Assembly (NCBI GenBank): GCA_948630815.1
Contig: CAPIEU010000001.1
Coordinates: 266,896 to 288,184 of the forward strand
Direction of reading: 5' to 3'
Source of the DNA: an uncultured Clostridia bacterium
Lineage (GTDB): Bacteria > Bacillota > Clostridia > TANB77 > CAG-508
DNA length: 21,289 nucleotides
How positions within the stretch are numbered: the first letter of the stretch is position 1; every line of letters starts with the position of its first letter. A program made the translations under genes and the position numbers. Below the pieces are notes generated by a model that was not told the origin of the DNA, searched no databases, and saw only the letters and a program-made list of their open reading frames with translations. Of this stretch, positions 14,704-21,289 are shown piece by piece.

Positions 14704-16632
14704 ATGATGGGGGAAGTAAATACAGAAGATTATGGCATAAACAGTGCTAATAAAGAACAAAAGGTTACAAAAAGAACAAGAAGTAACTTTCAAAATAGAG
14801 GGGGAGCAAAGAAAACAAATACTAAAAGAGAAATTAAAGTAGAAAATGAAAAAATAGAAAAAGGTGATAAGATAGAAAAAACAAAAAATGTTAGTCCCAA
14901 TAGAAATACAAGAGTAAGAACAAACTCAAGAAATAGAAAAGATTTAAAAAAACAAGATAATGAATTTTCATTTAAGAAAAGTCCATTAAAAATAATACCA
15001 CTTGGAGGATTACTAGAAGTAGGAAAAAACATAACAGTATTTGAATATGAAAATGAAATAATAGTTGTAGATTGTGGTTTGGCATTTCCAGAAGACGATA
15101 TGCTTGGAGTAGATTTAGTAATTCCAGATGTAACATATCTTGTAAGGAACAAAGATAAAATAAAAGGATTAGTAATAACACATGGACACGAAGATCACAT
15201 TGGTTCAATTCCATATCTATTAAAACAAATAAATGTACCAATATATGCTACAAGATTAACAGTTGGGTTAATTAATAATAAATTAGAAGAACATGGGCTA
15301 TTAAGAAGTACAAAAATGCACATTGTAAGTCAAGGAGAAACAATAAACTTTGGAAAAATGCAAGTAGAATTTATTAGAAGTTGTCATAGTATACCAGATG
15401 CAGTAGCACTTGCAATTCATACACCAGTTGGAGCCATTGTACACACAGGGGATTTTAAAATAGATTATACCCCAATAGATGATGAAAGAATGGATTTTGG
15501 AAGATTAGCAGAACTTGGAAATAAAGGTGTACTTGCACTTATGAGTGATAGTACAAATGCAGAAAGAAAAGGATATACAATGAGCGAAAGTACAGTTGGG
15601 GATGTATTCGAAAAATTATTCTTAAATTGTACAAAAAGAATAGTAGTAGCTACATTTGCTTCAAATGTTCATAGAGTTCAACAAATTGTAAATTCTTCAG
15701 TAAAATATGGAAGAAAAATTGCAATATGTGGTAGAAGTATGATAAACATGATAGAAACAGCAGTTGAACTTGGTTATATACAAGTACCAAAAAATGTATT
15801 TATAGATATTGATATGATAAATAATTATCCAGATGAACAACTAGTAATAATTACAACTGGTTCACAAGGAGAAACAATGTCTGCTCTAACTAGAATGGCA
15901 GCAGGAGAACATAGAAAAGTTACAATAACACCAAATGATTTAGTAATAATTTCTGCAAATCCAATACCAGGGAATGAAAAATTTGTATCAAAGGTAATAG
16001 ATGACTTAATGAAAATTGGTGCAGAAGTTGTATATTCTGCATTAGAAGATGTGCACGTATCAGGGCATGCTTGCCAAGAAGAACAAAAATTAATGCTTGC
16101 ACTAACAAAACCAAAATACTTTATACCAGTTCATGGAGAATATAGACAATTAATTGCACATATTGAAACTGCTAAAAAGATGGGAATAGATACAAGTGAC
16201 ACATTCATAATGACTAATGGTAGAATATTAGAACTAAACGAAAAAGAAGCAAAATTAACAGGAACAGTGCCTTCAGGGAAAATATTAGTAGATGGATTAG
16301 GTGTAGGAGATGTAGGAAATATTGTTTTAAGAGATAGGCAACACTTATCACAAGATGGACTTATAGTAATAGTACTAACTATGGATCAATCAACTGGAGA
16401 AGTAGTAGCAGGACCAGATGTTATTTCAAGAGGATTTGTATATGTTCGTGAATCTGAGAATCTAATGGATGATGTAAAACAAGTAATAAGAGATGAAATT
16501 TCAAAATGTGAAGAAAGACATATAAAAGAATGGTCTATAATAAAGTCAAACTTAAAAGATAATTTGAGAGATTATATTTATCAAAAAACAAAAAGAAATC
16601 CAATGATATTACCTATTATTATGGAAGTATAG
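14704..16632 (+). CDS. rnj: Ribonuclease J
   Basis: RNase J is a metallo-beta-lactamase/beta-CASP nuclease with endo- and 5'-3' exonuclease activity, central to mRNA decay and rRNA maturation in Gram-positives. The zinc site HGHEDH is at residues 160-165. HSIPDAVALAI, HTGDFKID, SDSTNAERKGYT and the beta-CASP segments TFASNVHRVQQ, TGSQGE and VSGHACQEE follow, with the C-terminal domain after PVHGEYRQL. At 642 residues it is longer than the usual ~555 because of an N-terminal extension of about 85 residues, very rich in K, R, N and T and likely disordered or RNA-binding. GGAGA lies 11 bases before ATG 14704, and a second ATG follows directly. Whether it is J1 or J2 cannot be told. Expression may depend on read-through of the leader terminator. 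Confidence 0.95.
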   Translation: MMGEVNTEDYGINSANKEQKVTKRTRSNFQNRGGAKKTNTKREIKVENEKIEKGDKIEKTKNVSPNRNTRVRTNSRNRKDLKKQDNEFSFKKSPLKIIPLGGLLEVGKNITVFEYENEIIVVDCGLAFPEDDMLGVDLVIPDVTYLVRNKDKIKGLVITHGHEDHIGSIPYLLKQINVPIYATRLTVGLINNKLEEHGLLRSTKMHIVSQGETINFGKMQVEFIRSCHSIPDAVALAIHTPVGAIVHTGDFKIDYTPIDDERMDFGRLAELGNKGVLALMSDSTNAERKGYTMSESTVGDVFEKLFLNCTKRIVVATFASNVHRVQQIVNSSVKYGRKIAICGRSMINMIETAVELGYIQVPKNVFIDIDMINNYPDEQLVIITTGSQGETMSALTRMAAGEHRKVTITPNDLVIISANPIPGNEKFVSKVIDDLMKIGAEVVYSALEDVHVSGHACQEEQKLMLALTKPKYFIPVHGEYRQLIAHIETAKKMGIDTSDTFIMTNGRILELNEKEAKLTGTVPSGKILVDGLGVGDVGNIVLRDRQHLSQDGLIVIVLTMDQSTGEVVAGPDVISRGFVYVRESENLMDDVKQVIRDEISKCEERHIKEWSIIKSNLKDNLRDYIYQKTKRNPMILPIIMEV

Positions 16633-16662
16633 GTATAGGTTAGCTTTAAACTAATGACTAAG

Positions 16663-16776
16663 TAGCGACACGTGAACGAGAGCTCTTTTTGTTTTTCGAA
16701 ACTTCGAGAAAAACAAAAAGGGCTTACATTCAGCAAGCTGGAGCGGATTTTATTATAAGTTTGAATTGTAACAAAT
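16663..16776 (+). repeat. Dispersed element upstream of gltX (copy B)
   Basis: Same element as 12198 and 20218: TAGCGACACGTGAACGAGAG, perfect 13-bp stem CTTTTTGTTTTTC / GAAAAACAAAAAG, ACATTCAGCAAG, GAGCGGATTTTAT, and the terminal TTGAATTGTAACAAA shared with copy C. It fills most of the 167-base gap before gltX. It is not a T-box: no specifier stem or conserved T-box sequence is seen. Confidence 0.75.
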
Positions 16777-16799
16777 ATAATAAGAAAGAAGGAATAAAT

Positions 16800-18458
16800 A
16801 TGGATTATAAAGATTTAGCAAATGTAATATTTCCATATGTTAAAGACATTTCATATTATGAAGAAAAATATCCAAGAAGAAATTTACCTGAAGGAGCAGT
16901 AGTTACAAGATTTGCACCAAGCCCAACAGGATTTGTTCATATAGGTGGATTATATCAATCTGTTATTGCAAAAAAAATTGCAAACCAAACAGGAGGAGTA
17001 TTTTTTCTAAGAATAGAAGATACCGATCAAAAACGTGAAGTAGAAAAAGGTGTTACAGGAATTATTGATGCGCTAAAAGAATTTGGAATGTCACCAGATG
17101 AAGGAATGATAAATGAAGACGAATATGTTGGAAACTATGGTCCATACAAACAATCATTAAGAAAAGAAATTTATCAAGCTTATGCAAAATATTTAATTGA
17201 AAAAGGCGATGCATATCCATGTTTTTGTAAACAAGAACAATTAGATGAAATGAGGGCAAAGCAAGAAAATGCGAAATTAAGAACAGGATATTATGGAGTA
17301 TGGAGTAAATGTAGACATATACCTGTAAATGAAGCAATCCAAAAGATAAATGATGGAGAAGATTATATAATAAGATTTAAATCACAAGGAAGAGAAGATA
17401 AAAAAATAAAACATCATGATGTAATAAAAGGAAATATCGATTTTCCAGAAAATGATCAAGACATAGTAATAATAAAAGCAGATGGACTTCCAACATATCA
17501 TTTTGCTCATGCTGTAGATGATCACTTAATGGGTACAACACACGTAATACGTGGAGATGAATGGCTATCTTCTGTACCACTTCATTTGCAACTATTCCAA
17601 AGTCTAGGATTTAAATCACCTAAGTATGCACACATAGCACCAATAATGAAAGAAGAAAATGGAGCAAAAAGAAAATTAAGTAAAAGGAAAGATCCAGAAG
17701 CTGCTGTAAGTTATTATGCTGAAGTTGGAATACCAGAAGAAGCGGTAGATGAATATTTATTAAATATAGCTAACTCTAATTTTGAACAATGGAGAAGACA
17801 AAATCAAGATGCAAAAATGGAAGAATTTGAATTACAATTAAACAAAATGAGTGTAAGTGGTGCATTATTTGATATTGTAAAACTTTGCGACATTTCAAAA
17901 CGTGTTATTTCAAAATACACAAAAGAAGAAGTATATGAAAAAGCGTTAAATTGGGCAAAAAAATATGATAAACATTTAGAAGAATTATTAGAAAAAAATA
18001 AGGAATATTCTTTAAAAGTATTAGGAATTGAACGTGGAAATTTAAAACCAAGAAGAGATATTGGAAAATGGGAAGATGTAAAAGAAAATATTATATATAT
18101 GTATGATGAAGAATATTTTAAAGAAAAACCACAATATGAATTCCAGAAGATTACAGATAAAGAAGAAATTAAGAACATAATTAATACATATATAGAAGAA
18201 TATTTTGATATAAATGACGATAAAGAAACTTGGTTTAATAAAATAAAAGACTTATCCGAAAAATTTGGATATGCAAGAGAAACAAAAGAATATAAACAAA
18301 ATCCAGATAATTTTAAGGGACATATAGGAGATATAAGTACAGTTATAAGAATATGCTTAACAGGTAGAGCTAATACTCCAGATATGTTTGAAATCATGAA
18401 AGTTCTTGGAAAAGAATCAGTTATAAAAAGATTAAAAATGGCTATAGAAAAATTGTAG
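16800..18458 (+). CDS. gltX: Glutamyl-tRNA synthetase
   Basis: GluRS charges tRNA-Glu, and in many Gram-positives also tRNA-Gln for later amidation. This is a class I synthetase with RFAPSPTGFVHIGGL (HIGH motif as HIGG, 47-50) and KRKLSKRKDPEAAV (KMSKS motif as KLSKR, 292-296). FLRIEDTDQKREVE and YHFAHAVDDHLMGTTHVIRG are further family segments. I choose ATG 16800, with AAGAAGGAA just upstream. The frame stays open to 16689, but that extension is the repeat element. The resulting 552 residues are longer than the ~485 of many bacterial GluRS, the extra lying in the helical C-terminal anticodon-binding half. No CGG is in frame. The gene follows RNase J on the same strand, separated by repeat copy B. 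Confidence 0.95.
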   Translation: MDYKDLANVIFPYVKDISYYEEKYPRRNLPEGAVVTRFAPSPTGFVHIGGLYQSVIAKKIANQTGGVFFLRIEDTDQKREVEKGVTGIIDALKEFGMSPDEGMINEDEYVGNYGPYKQSLRKEIYQAYAKYLIEKGDAYPCFCKQEQLDEMRAKQENAKLRTGYYGVWSKCRHIPVNEAIQKINDGEDYIIRFKSQGREDKKIKHHDVIKGNIDFPENDQDIVIIKADGLPTYHFAHAVDDHLMGTTHVIRGDEWLSSVPLHLQLFQSLGFKSPKYAHIAPIMKEENGAKRKLSKRKDPEAAVSYYAEVGIPEEAVDEYLLNIANSNFEQWRRQNQDAKMEEFELQLNKMSVSGALFDIVKLCDISKRVISKYTKEEVYEKALNWAKKYDKHLEELLEKNKEYSLKVLGIERGNLKPRRDIGKWEDVKENIIYMYDEEYFKEKPQYEFQKITDKEEIKNIINTYIEEYFDINDDKETWFNKIKDLSEKFGYARETKEYKQNPDNFKGHIGDISTVIRICLTGRANTPDMFEIMKVLGKESVIKRLKMAIEKL

Positions 18459-18483
18459 AGAAAAGACCCACTTATTAATGGGG

Positions 18484-18504
18484 CAGTCGTGCAAAGCACG
18501 ACTG
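18484..18504 (+). repeat. Perfect hairpin after gltX
   Basis: CAGTCGTGC (18484-18492), loop AAA, GCACGACTG (18496-18504), flanked by GGGG on the left and GGGG on the right. It is GC-rich against the AT-rich surroundings. No T-run follows, so it is probably a small dispersed hairpin repeat rather than a normal terminator. Confidence 0.6.
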
Positions 18505-18560
18505 GGGGTTCTATAAGAGAATAATATTATAAAAGACATAAAAAGGGGTCAGTCATAAAA

Positions 18561-18734
18561 ATGGAATATAATATAGGAGATATTGTAAGAACTAAAAAAG
18601 TACATCCTTGTGGAAGCAAACTTTGGGAAATTACACGAATAGGTGTAGACTTTAAATTAAAATGTTTAGGATGTGGGCATATAATTTGTTTAGAAAGACC
18701 AAAAGCACTAAAAATAATAACAAAAAAGATTTGA
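18561..18734 (+). CDS. DUF951 family small protein
   Basis: A 57-residue protein beginning MEYNIGDIVRTKKVHPCGS. It matches the DUF951 pattern I know from Firmicutes: an N-terminal GDIVxxKKxHPCG, a central WEITRIGVDFKLKCLGCGH and a basic tail. Cysteines C17, C35 and C38 plus H40 may bind a metal ion. The function of the family is not known. In many Firmicutes such genes lie near replication or translation genes. The start ATG 18561 has AAGGGG 12 bases upstream, a weak spacing. The stop TGA at 18732-18734 overlaps the -35 box of the next promoter. It follows gltX on the same strand and may be cotranscribed with it. Confidence 0.85.
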   Translation: MEYNIGDIVRTKKVHPCGSKLWEITRIGVDFKLKCLGCGHIICLERPKALKIITKKI

Positions 18735-18759
18735 CACATTATGTAAATAATGTTAAAAT
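18731..18759 (+). promoter_or_regulatory. Promoter of the 18828 gene, overlapping the DUF951 stop
   Basis: TTGACA (18731-18736), 17 bases, TAAAAT (18754-18759). Near-consensus. The leader is about 60 bases. Confidence 0.82.
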
Positions 18760-18783
18760 GTTTAAGATAGAGCAAATAGTAAG

Positions 18784-18803
18784 TTTTCCTTAAATTAGGA
18801 AAA
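18784..18803 (+). promoter_or_regulatory. Leader hairpin before the 18828 gene
   Basis: TTTTCCT (18784-18790), loop TAAATT, AGGAAAA (18797-18803), close to the probable transcript start. It may stabilise the mRNA. Confidence 0.4.
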
Positions 18804-18827
18804 GTATAATTAAAGGAGAGAAAAAGT

Positions 18828-19190
18828 ATGGATAAAAACAAGCAACGGTCATATGTAAAGAGTATGGATTATGGTTCAAATAGTGTATCAATTATTATTA
18901 GCTTTGAGCCTAATGAAATTAAGAGGGCGATAGTTAAATCTGTAAGAAGAGTAGTTATAGACCAAAAAGAAATACAAATGCATCTTGAAACAGAAGATGG
19001 TTTATGTACGCAAAGTAAAGGCTGGTTTATAAGAGATGATTGCCAGATTCATCAAGAAACATTTGAAAAAACTTATAGAGATGTTCTTTCAGGGGCAATA
19101 AAAGAAGGAACAGAAGTTATAATTGAATACAATACTAATGGAATTATGCAATTTTATCTAGAAAATCTATCTAAAGGCGAGCAATGTTAA
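18828..19190 (+). CDS. Hypothetical protein with a CGG at codon 7
   Basis: 120-residue soluble-looking protein, mixed alpha/beta by appearance, with no signal peptide or membrane segment. I do not recognise a family. It has its own promoter, a GGAG 9 bases before ATG 18828 and a terminator, so it is a single-gene unit. Codon 7 is CGG (18846-18848). This is the only in-frame CGG in the window that must be read as one codon if the gene starts here. If CGG causes a +1 shift, the ribosome would instead make MDKNKQGHM, stop at TAA 18856-18858, and could restart five bases later at ATG 18864, giving a 108-residue protein beginning MDYGSNSVSII. Both starts are possible. I list the longer one because its ribosome binding site is better. 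Confidence 0.7.
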   Translation: MDKNKQRSYVKSMDYGSNSVSIIISFEPNEIKRAIVKSVRRVVIDQKEIQMHLETEDGLCTQSKGWFIRDDCQIHQETFEKTYRDVLSGAIKEGTEVIIEYNTNGIMQFYLENLSKGEQC

Positions 19191-19211
19191 TATTGCTTGC
19201 CTCGATTTTTT
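19175..19211 (+). terminator. Intrinsic terminator overlapping the end of the 18828 gene
   Basis: AGGCGAGCAAT (19175-19185) pairs with ATTGCTTGCCT (19192-19202, one G-T pair), then CGA and six T. The stop codon TAA (19188-19190) lies in the loop. Confidence 0.85.
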
Positions 19212-19335
19212 CAAAACTATTGATTTATGTTAGAAATTTTCTATTATATAAACTTACATTGTATAGAAATTTTTTAGTGAAAAAATTGCACACAAACAAA
19301 TTAATGAAAAGCCGAAGAAAAAAGTTAAAATTGTG

Positions 19336-20079
19336 CTAATTTAATGTCTTTCCAATTTGTTCTTCCCTTTTTACAAGAGATTGTGTATTTTTTTTCTTTA
19401 ATAAATTATAAATATATAATCCTATACCTGATATTGCAAAAGTTACTATATAGCTTACTATTGATAACCACCAATTTCCGTCTACAATATTACTTCCTGC
19501 AAATGTAGATGAAATAACAGAAGGAAAACGGCCAAAAGTAGATATAAGAAAGAAACGGTATGGTTTAACAGGCAAAAGACCAGCAATATATACAAATAAG
19601 TCTTTGGGTGTTCCAGGAATTAAAAAAGCAATAAATAGAATTAATTCAATTTTTTCGGGATTTGAGAACCATTTACTATTTTCTAATTTTTCAGTTTTAT
19701 CCTTACCAAAAAAAGTATTTATAAAATTTTTACCAAATTTTCTTACACAATAAAATATAATAAATGAACTTAAAAAAGCTCCTAAAAAAATTATAAACAT
19801 TCCACCAATAGTTCCATAGCACATTCCTGCCAAAAATTCTATAGGTTCCCCTGGAAGTACTGGAATAAGTATTTGTAGTAGTTGAAATCCAAGTAACATT
19901 AGTATTCCACCAAAACCTGAATTTGAGATTTCTTCTTTAAATTTAAGTTGTCCTTCATTAGTACCTAAGTTAGCAAATAATGGGAACAACTTAATAGTGA
20001 TAGCTGTTATTAGAGCAAGTGCTAAAATAAATAATATAATTTTAATAATTTTAAGTTTTTTTGTACTTTGTTCGCTCAT
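19336..20079 (-). CDS. VTT/DedA-like (TVP38/TMEM64 family) membrane protein
   Basis: A 247-residue integral membrane protein of the SNARE-associated (VTT) superfamily, which includes DedA proteins linked to lipid scrambling and membrane homeostasis. Visible marks are a basic N-terminus, a first membrane span (IIKIILFILALALITAITI), then PVLPGEPIEFLAGMCYG, GGMFIIFLGAFLSSFIIFYCVRKFG, the FLIPGTPKDLFVYIAGL motif and STFGRFPSVISSTFAGS, with about six spans in total. I choose ATG 20079 because GGAGG lies 5 bases upstream. The frame is open to 20127 but that extension has no ribosome binding site. It is the only leftward gene in the right half and is convergent with the 18828 gene. Substrate and direction of transport are not known. 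Confidence 0.88.
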   Translation of the reverse strand: MSEQSTKKLKIIKIILFILALALITAITIKLFPLFANLGTNEGQLKFKEEISNSGFGGILMLLGFQLLQILIPVLPGEPIEFLAGMCYGTIGGMFIIFLGAFLSSFIIFYCVRKFGKNFINTFFGKDKTEKLENSKWFSNPEKIELILFIAFLIPGTPKDLFVYIAGLLPVKPYRFFLISTFGRFPSVISSTFAGSNIVDGNWWLSIVSYIVTFAISGIGLYIYNLLKKKNTQSLVKREEQIGKTLN

Positions 20080-20186
20080 AAAAACCTCCAAAATAATGAT
20101 GTAAATAGATATTAATATTAAAAACATATCTATAATACCACATAATTCTTAATAAAAAAACAAAAAAATATGAAGATTTTATGAAT

Positions 20187-20338
20187 TTTGTTACTGTTCA
20201 GCCTTAAATTAGCATCGAAATAGCGACACATGAACGAGAGTCCTTTTTGTTTATTGGAATCTTAAAGAGAAAAACAAAAATGTCCTACATTCAGCAAGAT
20301 TGAGTGGACTTTATAATTATAGATTGAACTGTAACGAA
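20187..20338 (+). repeat. Dispersed element with terminal inverted repeats (copy C)
   Basis: The core (20218-20310) matches copies A and B: TAGCGACACATGAACGAGAG, a TTTTTGTTT/AAACAAAAA stem, CTACATTCAGCAAG and GAGTGGACTTTAT. Here the core is enclosed by TTTGTTACTGTTCA (20187-20200) and TGAACTGTAACGAA (20325-20338), which pair at 12 of 14 positions. This looks like a complete small transposable-type element with ends related to those at 21068-21186. Confidence 0.65.
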
Positions 20339-20353
20339 TTTTTATGATATAAT
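20324..20353 (+). promoter_or_regulatory. Probable promoter of the AlkD-like gene
   Basis: TTGAAC (20324-20329), 18 bases, TATAAT (20348-20353). The -35 lies in the right end of repeat copy C, so the element may help drive the gene. Confidence 0.5.
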
Positions 20354-20381
20354 TTGATAAAAAATGTATGAGGTAAATTAT

Positions 20382-21065
20382 ATGAATGAAGAAATAGAAA
20401 AAAAGATATTTGAATTAGCAGATGACTTATATAAAGAATTTCATAGTGGGCTTTGTCCAAATACAAACAATATAGTAGGAGTTAGAGTACCAATATTAAG
20501 AGATTATGCGAAAGAATTATCGAAAGGTAATTTTAGAAATTATCTTGATAATGCAAAGGATGATTATTACGAAGAAACAATGTTACAAGGAATGATAATA
20601 GGACTTTCTAAAATGGAATTAGAAGAAAGGTTAAATTATATTAAGAAATTTGTACCTAAGATAGACAATTGGGCTGTTTGTGATGTATTCTGTGCAGGGC
20701 TTAAATTTGTAAATAGAAATAAAGAAATAGTATGGGAATTTTTGAAATCATATAAAAATTCAATAAAAGAATTTGAACTTAGGTTTTTTATTGTTATGTT
20801 ATTAGATTTCTATATAACAGATGAATATATAAATGAAGTTATTAATATATTAGATAATATTAAACATGAAGGATATTATGTGAAAATGGCTATAGCTTGG
20901 ACCATATCAGTGGCATATATAAAATACCCTAAAATAACAATGAAATATCTTATAAATAATACATTAGATAATTTTACTTATAATAAAGCACTACAAAAAA
21001 TAATAGAATCATATAGGGTAAGAAATGAAGATAAAGAGATCATTAGAAGTATGAAAAGAAAATAG
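20382..21065 (+). CDS. AlkD-like DNA alkylation repair protein
   Basis: AlkD-type DNA glycosylases are HEAT-like helical repeat proteins that remove alkylated bases such as 7-methylguanine and 3-methyladenine. The 227-residue product shows the family features: PNTNNIVGVRVPILRDYAKEL near the N-terminus, YYEETMLQGMIIGLSK, the PKIDNWAVCDVFCAGLKF segment around residues 94-111 (the family's WxxCD signature), and the repeated KMAIAWTISVAYIKYP helices. I choose ATG 20382 with GAGGT 7 bases upstream. ATG 20364 and 20368 are upstream alternatives, the first in frame. The gene stands between two repeat elements with related inverted ends (20187-20338 and 21068-21186), suggesting it may have moved or been captured as a unit. 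Confidence 0.85.
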   Translation: MNEEIEKKIFELADDLYKEFHSGLCPNTNNIVGVRVPILRDYAKELSKGNFRNYLDNAKDDYYEETMLQGMIIGLSKMELEERLNYIKKFVPKIDNWAVCDVFCAGLKFVNRNKEIVWEFLKSYKNSIKEFELRFFIVMLLDFYITDEYINEVINILDNIKHEGYYVKMAIAWTISVAYIKYPKITMKYLINNTLDNFTYNKALQKIIESYRVRNEDKEIIRSMKRK

Positions 21066-21067
21066 TT

Positions 21068-21186
21068 TTTGTTACAATTTACTTCATGTTGATGAGGGAA
21101 GGGTATCTCTCAAGGTTAGAAAAATAAAAAGCTCTTGCGGCCATATGAAGCCATTTTATACTATAATGACTATAAATTGTAACAAA
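21068..21186. repeat. Element with perfect 14-bp terminal inverted repeats
   Basis: TTTGTTACAATTTA (21068-21081) and TAAATTGTAACAAA (21173-21186) are exact complements and enclose 91 bases that include GAGGGAAGGGTATCTCTC and GGCCATATGAAGCC, both able to form small hairpins. No reading frame is supported. The ends resemble those of copy C (TTTGTTAC, GTAAC). It starts three bases after the AlkD-like stop codon, so the left arm could also act as its 3' structure. Confidence 0.65.
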
Positions 21187-21223
21187 CCATTGAATATAAG
21201 AAGAAATTTCCAGCAAAAAAGTA

Positions 21224-21252
21224 TTGACAGAAGAGAATAAAAATGGTAAGAT
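21224..21252 (+). promoter_or_regulatory. Strong promoter for a gene or RNA beyond the window
   Basis: TTGACA (21224-21229), 17 bases, TAAGAT (21247-21252). The early transcript contains a TCAC-GAAA-GTGA tetraloop hairpin (21266-21277), as in structured leaders or RNAs, but too little is visible to name it. Confidence 0.75.
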
Positions 21253-21289
21253 AAATAATACGAAGTCACGAAAGTGAAAACATATTAAT

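Noticed and set aside
16663..16776. T-box riboswitch in front of gltX
   Set aside because: No T-box consensus, specifier loop or terminator/antiterminator pair. The same element stands before topB and the AlkD gene, which would not be T-box controlled.
16689..16799. N-terminal extension of gltX starting at 16689
   Set aside because: It is translation of repeat copy B. The ATG at 16800 has a ribosome binding site and matches the family start.
17804..18499. Minus-strand 231-residue reading frame opposite gltX
   Set aside because: A shadow of the AT-rich gltX 3' half, with S/F/I-rich composition and no family features.

Overview
The window is AT-rich and tightly packed. It has strong AGGAGG-type ribosome binding sites, TTGACA/TATAAT promoters and many short intergenic repeats. 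The gene set (rpsL-rpsG-fusA-tuf, RNase J, a TopB-type topoisomerase III, a DUF951 protein, a long GluRS, a GltD-like flavoprotein) fits a low-GC Gram-positive, most likely an uncultured member of the Clostridia. No plasmid, phage or CRISPR genes are visible.

Layout. 1-202: start of a leftward gene for a coiled-coil protein, cut by the window edge. 285-361: two back-to-back promoters sharing a perfect inverted repeat. 459-5577: the str cluster rpsL, rpsG, fusA, tuf (+) with unusually repeat-rich gaps, ended by a strong terminator. 5603-6921: GltD-like oxidoreductase. 6939-7037: large inverted repeat between convergent genes. 7055-8143 (-): possible HExxH zinc peptidase. 8331-8684: unknown small protein. 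8729-11120 (-): leuS in two frames. 11392-12189: HD-domain phosphohydrolase. 12330-14325: topB spread over several frames. 14382-14649: strong promoter and terminator bounding a possible small RNA or attenuated leader. 14704-16632: RNase J. 16800-18458: gltX. 18561-18734: small DUF951 protein. 18828-19190: unknown protein. 19336-20079 (-): VTT/DedA-like membrane protein. 20382-21065: AlkD-like DNA glycosylase, bracketed by two elements with related terminal inverted repeats. 21224-21252: strong promoter for something beyond the window.

Main result. leuS and topB are broken into overlapping frames at five places. Each time the correct protein is restored by skipping the C of an in-frame CGG codon, so that CGGN is read as GGN (glycine). 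Across roughly 5,850 codons I found in-frame CGG only at these five sites (one followed directly by a second CGG) and once more, at codon 7 of the 18828 gene. This does not look like random sequencing error or decay. The simplest reading is that CGG is an unassigned or near-unassigned arginine codon here and triggers +1 frameshifting or four-base decoding. I know of no description of such a system in bacteria. The closest known parallels are prfB frameshifting at UGA and frameshifting in mitochondria.

A second theme is repeats. There are foldback elements with compensatory base changes between rpsL and rpsG, 7-bp-period tandem repeats just before the ribosome binding sites of rpsG, fusA and tuf, a three-copy element upstream of topB, gltX and the AlkD gene, and copies of a TGTAGGGGC repeat, one of them inside the topB coding sequence.
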